Positions 53,250 to 64,000 of a stretch of 64,000 bases of DNA are shown here, piece after piece. The DNA lies in contig NC_087076.1 in NCBI RefSeq assembly GCF_026151205.1, positions 6,672,902 through 6,736,901 on the forward strand, given 5' to 3'. The notes below the pieces were generated by a model. That model searched no databases. It was not told where the DNA came from and saw only the letters and a program-made list of their open reading frames with translations. The translations under genes were made by a program, and so were the position numbers. This DNA is from Bolinopsis microptera. Its lineage: Eukaryota; Ctenophora; Tentaculata; Lobata; Bolinopsidae. The stretch's first letter is position 1. The number at the start of each line of letters is the position of its first letter.

Positions 53250-54300
53250 GTGATTAACAATCCAGGCTTAAACCCCTCCCGTAAGAAGACGTCCATCAAA
53301 CCAGGCTAGGCACCCACCCATACAACAGCAGACCCCATTGCCGTCCGCCTCCCCGCTTGGATAATCCACTACCAAATTGTTATTACAACCCTTCCCCCCT
53401 CCACATAATCCTTATCCATTCCTCCCCCCATTATCGCCTATCCGTAACCATCTTATAATTGTCCTTCGCAACAGCAGTTGAGCACTGAAACGCAAACGAT
53501 AAACTTAGCAAAAATGAATAAAATTCTTTTATCATCAATCAATTACTCAAGTCACAAAAACAGCAGAAAATCAATGGATATTTGCAAATGTCCAAAAATT
53601 CTCATCAAAACTAGTATAAATTCCTCACAAAAAAATAATTTCGCATCTCGAACAAATGGAATCGTAAAAATCGGAACAACATTAATCCGCATTACTATTA
53701 AATAATGGAAGGAGTCTGCATTAGTCATTAAATCAAAAAGACGCAATTCAAAAATAGATAGACGAATATATAAACAACGAAACTGGACGATTTAAAAATA
53801 AAATTTGCGGGACAACCATGAAAATTAGCTTCAGAAACGGAATTCAATTGTTCAGGCCAAACGGATAAAGTGTCATCCCCAATTTGTACCATATAAACTG
53901 TATCTGACATTCTAATATTAATCTGGGAGTGAACACAAAATATCAAAATGTGAAACTTTCATTGAAACACAGACCATCGGGCCCTCAAATTATGAACAGA
54001 AAAAAAAAAGAGTGCCCCTAAAACAATCCTCGTCCATCACAAACCTTCTGTGGCTCCTCAGGGGTCATGGTATTGTCTGCTAAGGTATTGTCACATAACA
54101 TTTCCCGGTAGGGTAGGAGTATGGGGGTAGTGTGGGTGTTGGGTTGGGGGTCTACTACTTCGCCTCTAAAATCACATAATAGTAAACTGACCGATGACCA
54201 TGCCACACGTTGGCTGATGCTTGCCAGTTTTCCCCACTATACGTATATTAACAGACAAAGGTTTGCATGTCGCGCCGTACACTTAGTTATATCAGTTAAG
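53250..54300. other. Sequence unique to the second array copy
   Basis: Interrupts the array between module A and the ~500 bp block. Contains a CCCTCC-rich stretch and several short frames with low-complexity products. No gene or element ends recognised. Confidence 0.4.
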
Positions 54301-54689
54301 AATTAATTACAACCCATAATTTATTAACAATGACGACATTTCAACTATTAGGATTATCATTGCTGTAATATTATGTTATATTGCACAGGTCCATTATAAT
54401 TTTATGGTCCACGGGCCCGTTTTAATAGTTAAATGTAGTCCCACTTAGTAACCCCACACGACATACAATTAAACATATTAATAATAGTAATTTAAAAAAG
54501 TCACTTTGGCCCACCCTCTCCTAATAAGTCTCCATCCTGTAAACTGTCTCTCCTTTCAGATGTTAACAACTGAGCTGATCCGACGCAGATGATGTGTCCC
54601 CTCCTGCCCTCTCCGACAATCTGTTGTTCCATCTCCACCCATTCTCCTACTAGGTACTCCTCTAAAGTATCACAGCCCACTACTCCACC

Positions 54690-55035
54690 TACTACTAACT
54701 TTATCTAAAATGCTCAGTACGCGTTTAGGCATGAACCGACTTATCCTAAAATGCTCAGTACGACGTTAGGACAAGAACATACTTATATAAAATGTTCAGC
54801 AAAACTTCGATAGGCATGAACATACTTATCTAAAATGGTTCAGCCTCGATAGGCACTAACATAACTTATCTAAAAATGTCCTCAGTACGCGTTAGGCATG
54901 AACATACTTATTCTAAAGATGTTCCAGCCCGCGGATAGGCACAAACATACATATCGTAAAATGCACAGTACGTGATAGGCACAAACAATCTAACATACAA
55001 AATCTAAAATGTTCACACGCGATAGGCACTGAGTT
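54690..55035. repeat. 39 bp minisatellite, block 2
   Basis: Same unit as at 51480-51990; about eight copies with many small indels. Confidence 0.85.
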
Positions 55036-56914
55036 TAAGTATGGTTTAAGAAAGATGCCTCCTAGTTCGCTCCTGCGGGTCGCGGCTCCCTCCGCTGACA
55101 ATCAAACTTAAAACATACACGGTACCCCCCACAACCAAAATCAAGTAAATTAGATATATGCCATCACCATTATTCAATGACAGCGTGTTTAAACAATCCT
55201 GTAGCACAATCCATATGTTTCTATGCACGAACAACTATTTACCCAATGTCCCAACTTCTCTGTAGAAGTTTATTAGAGGTGCTGGTCTTCACAGAGTGTT
55301 CCGGATGGCAGAGTTTCTTGTTGAGTGTGATAACCCTTCTTCTGTGGTTTACATTCCGCACATAACATTTCCGTTCAGGTTCTTCTTAGTTTTCAAGAAC
55401 CACGAATTCTTCCTTATAGTATACCAATAACATATCGGTATCATCCAGTCGAACTGTTTTGTTTATAGGTCCTGAGGACTGACCAATTAATCGAGTTTAT
55501 ATATCATTTCTGCAACAAAGAAACTGTTTCTATAACACATTTTACAGAATGAATATATACAAAAATATATGTTTGCGAAAAAAGATAAAGATTAAATTAA
55601 TTTCACTATTTAATTAAATGTATTATTAGTTTATTAATTGGCCCTTTTTCAATCGACAGGAATCCAACTCCCAACCAGGTGTCCCATTAAATTTAACTTA
55701 AATCTGTGCTTCATCGCGTTCTCCTTTACCAAAGCCTTCAAGGTAAATTTTCAGGAATATCATTCAATGATGTGCCCGATTGATACCTTTTCCTGGACAT
55801 AGTGTCCACATCCGAGGCAATATGGGCTGTCAAGTACAAAAACTATTAGCAATGTCCACTACGATCCTGAAGAAGTTTAAGCAGAGGTGCTGGTCTTCAC
55901 AGATTCCGATGCAGGAGTTCTTGTCGAGAGAGATATCCTGTGCTGCTGTGGTTTACAATGCGGCTTCATAACAGTTCCTTCAGGTTCTTCTTAGTTTCCA
56001 AGAACCGACGAATTCTTTCCTTTATATATACCAATAACATATCGGTATATCCCAGTCGGACGGTTTTGGGTTTTAGTCGAGGACTGCCCAATATCGTATA
56101 TTGAATCTGAACAAAAAAACTGTTTCCTATAAAACAATGTACAGAAAATGAATATATCAAAAATATAATTTCAAAAAGAAATAAAGAAGTAAATAAAATT
56201 TCAACACTATTATAATTTATATTTGATTTTAGTTATATTTGCCCTTTTTTTCGGTGACAGGAATACAATCCAAATATATGGGGCCCACCATAAATCATGT
56301 GAGGCTCCCTTTTTAGAAGGGTTACATACAAGTTAACGAAATAGTTAAGTAAAACTAATAAAAGGCATGAAACAAGCAAATACAAGAAGTGCTTACCCTT
56401 GCAGTACGCCTCCCGCTTGGATTTACAAAACCAATTGTATTTACACAAAATTACATCCAATATTAATTAATCAAATTCAAAAAACACAATAATCAATAAC
56501 ATTAAGATTAAATTTACAACCCCTAATTATATAACCATGACGACATTTCATCTATTGGTATTATCATTGCTGTAGATAATATTTTTTTATTGTCACAGGT
56601 CCCAAATAATTTAAGGTCACGGGCCCGTTAAACCACAAACCAGCGATCCCCGTGAAACACCCCACGATCCACCAAACTCCCCATCATCCAAAAATCCAAC
56701 CGACACTGCGCCCCCCGCCACCTCATCAGTCTCTGCCTAAAACTTGTCACGTCCATACTGCAGTAAACCCCCGCAAACTGGCGCAGATACGCCGAAGTAT
56801 GATGATTGTCGTCACCTGCCCTCTCCACAATCTGTTTGTTCCATCTCACTCCCCACCTTATCCACTACTAGTTACTCGTCCTCTCAGTATCATCCCACTA
56901 CTCCCCTACTAACA

Positions 56915-57295
56915 AACTTAATCTAAAATAGCTCAGTACTCGATAGGCATGTACATACTTTATCTAAAATGCTCCATACGCGTTAAAGGCCATGACATAC
57001 TTAACTAAAATGTACAGCACTCGATGGCAAGAACATACATAACTACAAAGAATCAGCACGACGATAGGCACTAACCAACTTATCTAAAATGCTCTGTACG
57101 CGTTAGGCCAGACCATACACATCTCAAATGCTCCAGTACGTGATAGCACCGAACAAACATATCTAAAATGCACAGATACGTGATAGCACGAACATACTTA
57201 TCTAAAAAAGCTCAGAACGAGATAAGGCACAAAACAATCTAACAAACTTCTCCTCAAATGTTTCAGCACCGCGAATAGGCCAACGAGTTAAGGTT
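56915..57295. repeat. 39 bp minisatellite, block 3
   Basis: Same unit again, about nine noisy copies. Confidence 0.85.
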
Positions 57296-57399
57296 GGATA
57301 AGAATGCCCACTATATGCGCTCTCCGCGACATCAACCTTAAAAAAACTAACGGTGAAAACATATTACTAGTATAGTCTAATAGTAGACAGCTACTTACA

Positions 57400-60045
57400 A
57401 AGAAGAATCTAGCACGCGTACAGTATCAGCACACGATGGTGTTCTTCTTTATGTCAAAATATTAACTAATTTCGTGAGATTTTAGTCCTCGATTAGCTTG
57501 GACAGCCGATAGCTTGGACCAAGGCGCCGGAGGCTTTATTTATTCCCTCTTCTTGCCGCAGAGCCGCCCCTCTTCTACCTCGCCACCTACACCTCTTCCA
57601 TACCCCGATTTCTAGCACCAGGTCATTCTTTAGATTCTGTTAGCTAAATATGAAACTTTTTTCATTTTGTCAACAGAATAATTATAAAAAGAATAGATCA
57701 ATATACTTTGCGCAGATGTACTTACACACATGGTGGTCTTAATGTTAACATTAAAACACCAATATTTCAAAATTCTGTAATACTAGAAGAAAGAAATCTC
57801 ACGAGGATTTTTTTCCACGTCAAGAGGGTGGTGGGCTGCCATTCAAACAGACAGACAAATGTGCCTTTGGTCTAGAGCCGTGTCAGTAATCCCAAAAAAC
57901 GTGATTCAATCGCAGCAGCAAACACTGAACTGCGGGCACAGGGTCACTCGATGCACTATATAAACACTAATGGCCACAAATATTAGTGCGCAAATATGGT
58001 CCGTCGAAAAGTCACATGAGAAAGAAGCCCGTCACTCACGGAGCCCTAAACATTCTATTGACATCCCTATTGAAAAAATTCAAACAATAACACATATCAA
58101 AGTAAAAGGCAGTGGCGAAGAGAAACTGACGCACAGGGTACGACGTAGAAATTAAAAACGACGTGGCATGCCTGCCAGGGGGAGCTGCTAGCGGGCGGAA
58201 GCAGAATAAAGATTGCGATCCTCCCCTCTCTCATCCAATGAATGTGAGCCACCACCAGTCTCTCTTTCTCTACTGAGCTTTAGATGGGACGTGGAACACA
58301 TACAATTCTATAACTCCATGATTCTTTTTTTTATAAATAACTTACAACTAACTATATAGTGAAATCTAAATATATTTGCAATACGATATAAAACTATTTA
58401 AAAGGGATTTAAACAGCTACAAGCAAAACAATGGCTTTTAAATAAAGTAAAATATTTCATTTTCACCTAAATGGCACAACGCCCTCACTGCAGTTCCCTT
58501 CTTTGTCCACATTATCTCTGAAGAGGACGAAAACTCCCAGAATGTCTATCCCTGTTTTTTACTCGTAACAGTCACAAGCCGCAAGCCCAGTTAGTCCAGA
58601 AATTGTCGATAACGATTCCTTTGCTGTGTTCTTCGATGGCTCTGACAGTGTCGACTCCTGACAATGTCAAATTTGTCATGTAATTGATTAATTGTGTGGA
58701 CAATGTCCATTATGGGACCAATTAGGAGAAGCCGGTAATCCACATCTCTGTCCAACATCGCGTCATGTTTGGTTCCATACAAAGAGAAGAAACTTGGGGT
58801 ATCGCTGGGACCAGTAAAACAAAACCCTGCCCACAACCCAAAAGTAAGAAATAGAATATATCTAATAACAAATAGGAATGATTTAAACTATCTGTTATGT
58901 TGCGGCACCAGCAAAATCAGAATAAAACAAAACACTCTGCTGAAGAGATATATCAGAATACAAAGCGATTGTAGAAATGGAAGAGAAAGTAAGACATAGT
59001 AGGGATTATAGTAGAGATACACGAGAATGTAGAGATTGTATGGGAATAGAAGAGATTCAGCTCATAGTAGAGCTAGTAGAGATTGTAGGGAATGTCAGGG
59101 ATAGTAAGAATCTAGAGATTGAACCTCTAGACGAGTAAGATAGCGCATAAGTGTGACCCGGCGAAGACGCGACCAAGCGCGCAAAACTGAGCAAGTCGAG
59201 TCAAGTACGCCTCAGACTGCTATAGTCGCTCAAGACGCGCAAGCCGCCCCCTCTGCAACGTAACCCACATCATCTAAGACGAGAGCACATATCACTACTG
59301 AGCTATCGTGGGCAACCGTGGACACCTACAATACTTTTCTCACGTATCACATAACACATAAAACCACACCCTCAAAATGCACACCTCTTACCCCAAAACC
59401 CTGGATTTAACCGTGGATTCAAATTCGACCGACAAAACGCTGACAACAAACTGCAGGCATGTCTCCCGCGCCACACGACCAAACAAGTCCATACCACGAA
59501 GGACACAACAGACACCGACCAGCCTATAGCCCACAACCAAAGCGCAACACTCCCCACACACCACAGCACTCGACCCTCACCATGACCAAAACCAGACACT
59601 CAATCCCAAACCTCCGCACCCAACCCCCATTAACCATTGAACGCATCCCCCCAGCCCAGCACCGAAATAACCGAGATTCCCAGGTTACGACCAATTATTG
59701 TACACTGGCACAACCGCTACCGCAGCCTATATCCCCCGCGTTGAGTTCAACCACACCATTTCAACTGAGACAGGACTCAAGCGAAAGGACTCATACAGCA
59801 AAGGAGATAAATACCCAAATTAATCATGCCAACCAGGGTATTATTTAGGATGACTTGCTGGTCTTATAACTGTTCATAATTTTAGACCGCACCTTTACAA
59901 CCAGCAGCAAAAGCGCAGTAATTATGATAATCATTGTTTTGATAATAAAGCTACAAAATTAATACTTAACAACCACCTTAAAATATACCATAGTTTTTCC
60001 CTAATTGCGCAACCTATTTAGAGTAATGTAAATTGTAAGGAGACA
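57400..60045. other. Interruption of the array; no gene supported
   Basis: Holds a repeat shared with 62830-63430 (58230-58850), a GAGATTGTAG-type simple repeat (58990-59110) and a C/A-rich stretch (59350-59700) with a 129-codon frame of Pro/Thr/His composition that looks like low-complexity translation, not a protein. Confidence 0.45.
58230..59110. repeat. Repeat E, copy 1
   Basis: GTGAGCCACCA, TGGGACGTGGAA, CAGAATGTCT, GTGTTCTTCGAT and GGTATCGCTG occur in the same order at 62840-63230, followed in both by a GTAGAGATTG microsatellite. The copies differ by many small gaps. Confidence 0.65.
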
Positions 60046-61823
60046 GTCGAGTTATATCAGAGGTGCTGGTCATCCACAGATTCCGGATGACAATGAGTTC
60101 TTGTAGAGTGTGCACACAATCCATCTTGCTGTTGATAACATGGCGCTCATAACAGTATTCCTTCAGGTTCTATCTTCAGTTTTACCCAGACCCAACGAAT
60201 TCTTCCATATTATAAAAACCAAAACAATATCGGTATCAACCAGGTCGCCGGTTATTTGTTTTAGTCTGGGACAGCCCAATTTATCGGATTAATTATCAGA
60301 ACAAAAAACATGTTTTCTATAAAAACATTTTACAGAAATGAATATATCAAAAATATATGGCAAAAAAGAATAAGATGTAAATTAATTTCCTATTTTCATT
60401 ATATTTTTTAGTTTTTAATTGCCCTTTTATCATCGACAGGAATTCCAACTCCAACCAGGTGTCATTTATTTTAACTTAAAATCTGTGCTTCATTCGAGTT
60501 CTCCTTTACCAAAGCCGCAGGTAAATTTTCAGGAATAGCTTCAATGACGCTCGTTTGATACCTTTTTCTTGACAGAGTGTCACACCCGTGGCACATAAGG
60601 GCTGCAATAAGAATCTTTTACCAATGTCCACTTCTCTGTATAAGATTATTAAGGTGCTGGTCTTCACAAGATTCCGGATGAGTTTCTTGTAGAGAGAGAA
60701 ATCCTTCTGCAGTGGTTACATACGGCTCATAACAGTTCCATTCAGTTCATTTTAGTTTCCAATAACCACAAAACATATGATCCTGTAACGTAGCAACATG
60801 TCCACTCCTCTTCACGTTGCCTAAAAAGAGGGAAAATCCCTTTCGTAGTGGAACTTTTCGAGCCTCCTCTTCCAGCTTCTTTATTATTCCGGGCAAACCA
60901 GAATATTTTTGGGGCCCGCCAGAATATTTGTGAGGCTCCTTTTCAGGAGGGTTACATACAAGGTTTGACGAAATTTAGTTTTGAATCGTTATATAAAAGA
61001 ATGAAACAACAATTGAAAATTGCTGAACCTTGCAGTACGCTCCCTCCTCCCGCTTGGATTTACAATTGTATGAATTTACAAAAAAGTTACATTAAATTCA
61101 ATTATTCACATAATAAAACCCTTATCAATATCATTAAGACTTAGTTACAACCTTTAATTTATAACAACACAGGAACCCCGTCAAACCTTTAAGACTGGTG
61201 TCCCAAGGCTCTTAGGTGGCCGGATCAGTTTCCTACCCTAAAGTCTCCCAGTAAAAATAATTTAATACCTAATTAATTCGCGTTTTTTGACACCACTTGG
61301 GGGTCCCAATATTTTGGGTACTAAAATTCTTATTCCTTGGCCGATTTTCGATTTTTTCATGCTGATTTTGTAGGCCATTACATGGCCATTTGATCAGTAA
61401 TAAAAGTTTCAGATTTATATCTTGTACGTTTTTTGGCGAAACCCGTTGTTTAAAGTTGGAGCCGTGGTGTCAGAAAATGTTGCGGATAAATAAATATATA
61501 TAATATATAGATATATATACGTCTCGCTTTATATATAGATAACTGAACGACATTTCCATCTGTATGGATATTATCATTGCTGTAATATTTGTTTATTGTC
61601 ACAGTCCATTATCATTTAAATAAAAACGGGCCCTTTTAACGTTGTAATGCATCATGTTTGTTACTGTGTGGTGGGTGAGGATAGGTGTTGTAGGACATTG
61701 TATGTAGTAGAATGCGTAAAGGCAGTGAGATGTGACACTGACACCATCTGTACGTCTCTACGCACGTAAGTATTACGAGTGGCTGCCAGTGTTAGGTGAC
61801 GCCTAGCCGGAGGATGCTGATTA

Positions 61824-62210
61824 TGGGGGGGGGGGATCATGTTTTTTAGTCCGGCTCGGAACCCCTATATTATCAAAAACGGACCAAAAAATAGAGCGGA
61901 CAAAAAAGGACAAAAACAGACAAGAAAAATAACAAAAATGGAAATAACATTTAGATTTAGAAATGCTTCCACCTACCTACTCCACCTCCTCCTCCTCCTG
62001 GGTCTTCCTTATCTTCCCTCAGTCCTCTTCCTCCTCCCCCTAACTCAGTCCCTCCACTTACACCACCCCTCTCTCTCTGTCCCTCCACATCAGTCCTCAC
62101 AGACCTCCTCCTCCCTAGTCCTCTCCTAACTCCTCCCTCCACCTCCCAAGTCCTTCATCCTCCTCTTCATCCTCCCTCCTCTTCCTCCACAGTAGACCCT
62201 TATTTATTAT
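61824..62210. repeat. G-run plus CT-rich element fragment
   Basis: A run of ten G is followed by ATCATGTTTT, then CGGACAAAAA-type sequence and a CT-rich tract (CCACCTCCTCCTCCTCC). The same order occurs at 7824-7960 inside the 7339-10775 element (GGGGATCATGTTTTGTG then the TCC array), so this is a second, shorter copy of that family. No right end found. Confidence 0.6.
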
Positions 62211-62649
62211 TGGACTGATATGTTTCCGATTTGACATTAATTTCGATTCCTACTTGCCTTAAAAACCATTTGCCATCCATCAGGGATGGTCAACAACCTG
62301 TTTTCCTATAAAACAATCAAATCTGTAAGCATCCATTTTACATTATCCTTATTTACATTAAACATTATTTGATAGAAACATTTCTATAACTGAAGTCTCA
62401 CAGTTTCAAGACGTTGAATGCATTCAGAAACATACGAAAAAAGCCTTGTTAACACTGGCATGGATGTCTATTCATTATGTGTGAAATCTTAAAAGTGTAC
62501 TAACATTTGTTCATTATAACACCTAACCCTGAGTTATTTCTCCATTCAAGAAATAACAAGGCACTGTTTCCATTGATTCTGTTGCTCTTGGTATGTTTCC
62601 TGGAGCTAACATCAGACTTAGGAACGATGTTTTGACCATCACAATAATA

Positions 62650-62830
62650 TGAGGTAAGGAGTATTGATAAGTAAGAGATATTGATGAGGTAAGAGTATTG
62701 AGAGTAAAGTAATTGAAATGAGTAAGAGTATTGATAGTAAGAGTATTGATGATAAGAGTATTGATGAGTAAGAGTTTGATGAGTAAGAGTATTGATGAGT
62801 AAGAGTATTGAAGAGGAAAGAGTATGTGTG
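62650..62830. repeat. GTAAGAGTATTGATGA minisatellite
   Basis: About ten imperfect copies of a 14-16 bp unit; the minus-strand frame through it encodes repeated N/T/L peptides and is not a gene. Confidence 0.85.
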
Positions 62831-62839
62831 ATCTCACTC

Positions 62840-63430
62840 TCACCATCCTATGAAGTGAGCCACCAGGTCACTCCTTCCTCTTTCTGAGCTTTCGGTGGGA
62901 CGTGGAAACATATAAATTCTTTTCTCACGATTCTTTTTTTAAATAAATAAATAACTTTAACAACCTAATTTTATTGAAAAATCTAAAAATATAAATAAAA
63001 ACAAATATTTAATAAAACAAATTCTTCTCTGTATTCCCCTACCCACTTTTTCTCGAAGAGGACTATTACTCCAGAATGTCTTCCCCTGGGTTTGAACTCG
63101 TCCCCGTCACAGCCGCAGCACTTTATGTCCATAAATGTCAATACCAAGTTCCTTGCAGTGTTCTTCGATTACGGTGTAAATGGTTTGGTCCAATACTAAG
63201 TGAGTATCTTGGGGTATCGCTGTCCATGATTACACTGAACCAAAAATCCCAAAGCAATAAAATAGAAATATTTCTAATTACAAGATTGTAAATGATAACT
63301 TTTGTTAAGTTGCGCACAGCAGTATCTGAAATAAAATTAATACACTCTGCTGTATGAGATTGAGAGAATTGTAGAGATTGTAGAGATTGTAGAGATTGTA
63401 GAAATTGAGTACCAAAGGAAGTGCAGGAGT
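62840..63430. repeat. Repeat E, copy 2
   Basis: Cleaner copy of the 58230-59110 repeat. It ends in four exact GTAGAGATT units at 63371-63405. The GAAGTGAGCCACCACC phrase occurs again at 63656, suggesting another copy starting there. Confidence 0.65.
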
Positions 63431-63434
63431 TAAT

Positions 63435-64000
63435 TGTAACTTGATTTTGGTTGGTTGGAATGTGGTCAGAAACAGTTTAGTCTTCATTTCATTCATCAAG
63501 GCAAACCGTTTCTGGGGGATATCATGTACACGCTGGAAGCCAGCAGTTTCCCTGTCATATGAGAACCACGTTCTTATTGCAGGTTACAAAATCCCAGGGT
63601 AACCTGGCTGACCGGACCAAGCTCGCATGCGTGATCTTAGTCCTCTCATGCTAATGAAGTGAGCCACCACCCTCTTTCTCTTCTATCGCCCCTCGTTTCT
63701 CTGATCTTGTGTTTAGCCGATCCGGGATGTGGGCTCTTTATCCCCTGAGATAACGAGACAAGAACAAAGGTGTTTAAATCTTTATATATAGGATATAGAT
63801 ACAATACATCACAGTTACACTAACTGATTATTAAACTAACTGATTACTCATGAAGATTTCTCGTGAGATGGAGTTTCAAGAATAAAAATCTTCAAAGGAA
63901 AAAAAAAATTCTATCAAACTGGTGATGTCCGAAGTTTGTAGTTAACAAAACATATTGTCCATTGTCGAGTTTCCATCCAAAATCATTAGCTGCAAAAAAT
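63435..64000. other. No gene supported
   Basis: Frames at 63405-63602 lack protein-like features; the sequence ends in AT-rich DNA. Confidence 0.35.

Larger units (their letters stand above)
50290..61640. repeat. Higher-order tandem array, copies indel-rich
   Basis: Module A (about 590 bp, marker TTCCGGATGGCAGGAGTTCT) occurs seven times, near 50520, 52215, 52805, 55287, 55897, 60075 and 60663; the last six form three head-to-tail pairs. After A come a ~500 bp block (marker GGGCCCGTTTAA) near 51000-51470, 54300-54690, 56400-56900 and 61550-61640, then a 39 bp minisatellite and a short spacer (GGTTTAAGAAAG). The period is about 3.1 kb where uninterrupted. Copies differ mainly by one- to few-base insertions and deletions, more as expected of unpolished long reads than of evolution. 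No ORF inside should be trusted. Confidence 0.85.

Noticed and set aside
59459-59848. 129-codon ORF rich in Pro, Thr and His
   Set aside because: Lies in low-complexity C/A-rich sequence in the error-prone region, with no homologous copy.
62523-62846. 107-codon minus ORF
   Set aside because: Mostly translation of the GTAAGAGTATTGATGA minisatellite.

Overview
This is a eukaryotic, invertebrate-type genomic window: AT-rich, with small spliced introns (about 90 to 235 bp) and no bacterial-style operons. It is dominated by decayed transposable elements, so genes had to be read across splice sites, not as long open frames. The species cannot be fixed. The mix of hAT, Harbinger, integrase-like, R2-like and other LINE remnants and one small cysteine-rich secreted-peptide gene fits an invertebrate animal, possibly an arthropod (inference).

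Layout. 0-7 kb: pseudogene fragments, a short G-tailed MITE and LINE remnants. 7.3-10.8 kb: one non-autonomous element with G-run ends that carries about 2.2 kb of (TCC)n polypyrimidine DNA, into which a second copy of the MITE has inserted. 11.1-12.9 kb: the clearest host gene, a three-exon 12-TM MFS transporter. 13-23 kb: dispersed repeats, a LINE reverse transcriptase fragment, a multi-copy small ORF family, Ulp1-like protease fragments and a hAT transposase fragment. 23.8-25.2 kb: a 1.4 kb foldback element with 630 bp arms and a TTAA target duplication.

26-36.5 kb: two copies of an integrase-core gene (one reads through four exons with a single stop), a LINE reverse transcriptase, a four-exon gene for a 16-cysteine secreted peptide, a second transposon-type gene, and a retrotransposon integrase ending in a palindrome. 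36.5-50 kb: a 39 bp minisatellite, a small signal-peptide gene, a duplicated zinc-finger ORF family, a defective hAT element with its 8 bp target duplication, GIY-YIG-like, Harbinger and Ulp1 fragments, and several unassigned exons.

50.3-61.7 kb is a higher-order tandem array (modules of about 590 bp, a roughly 500 bp block, and a 39 bp minisatellite). Its copies differ mostly by small insertions and deletions, which suggests unpolished long-read sequence. 61.8-64 kb holds another G-run plus CT-rich copy, a short minisatellite and a repeat shared with 58-59 kb.

The genes do not form a pathway. The MFS transporter, the cysteine-rich peptide and perhaps the small secreted protein at 38 kb look like host genes; nearly everything else is mobile-element sequence or duplicated fragments of unknown families.
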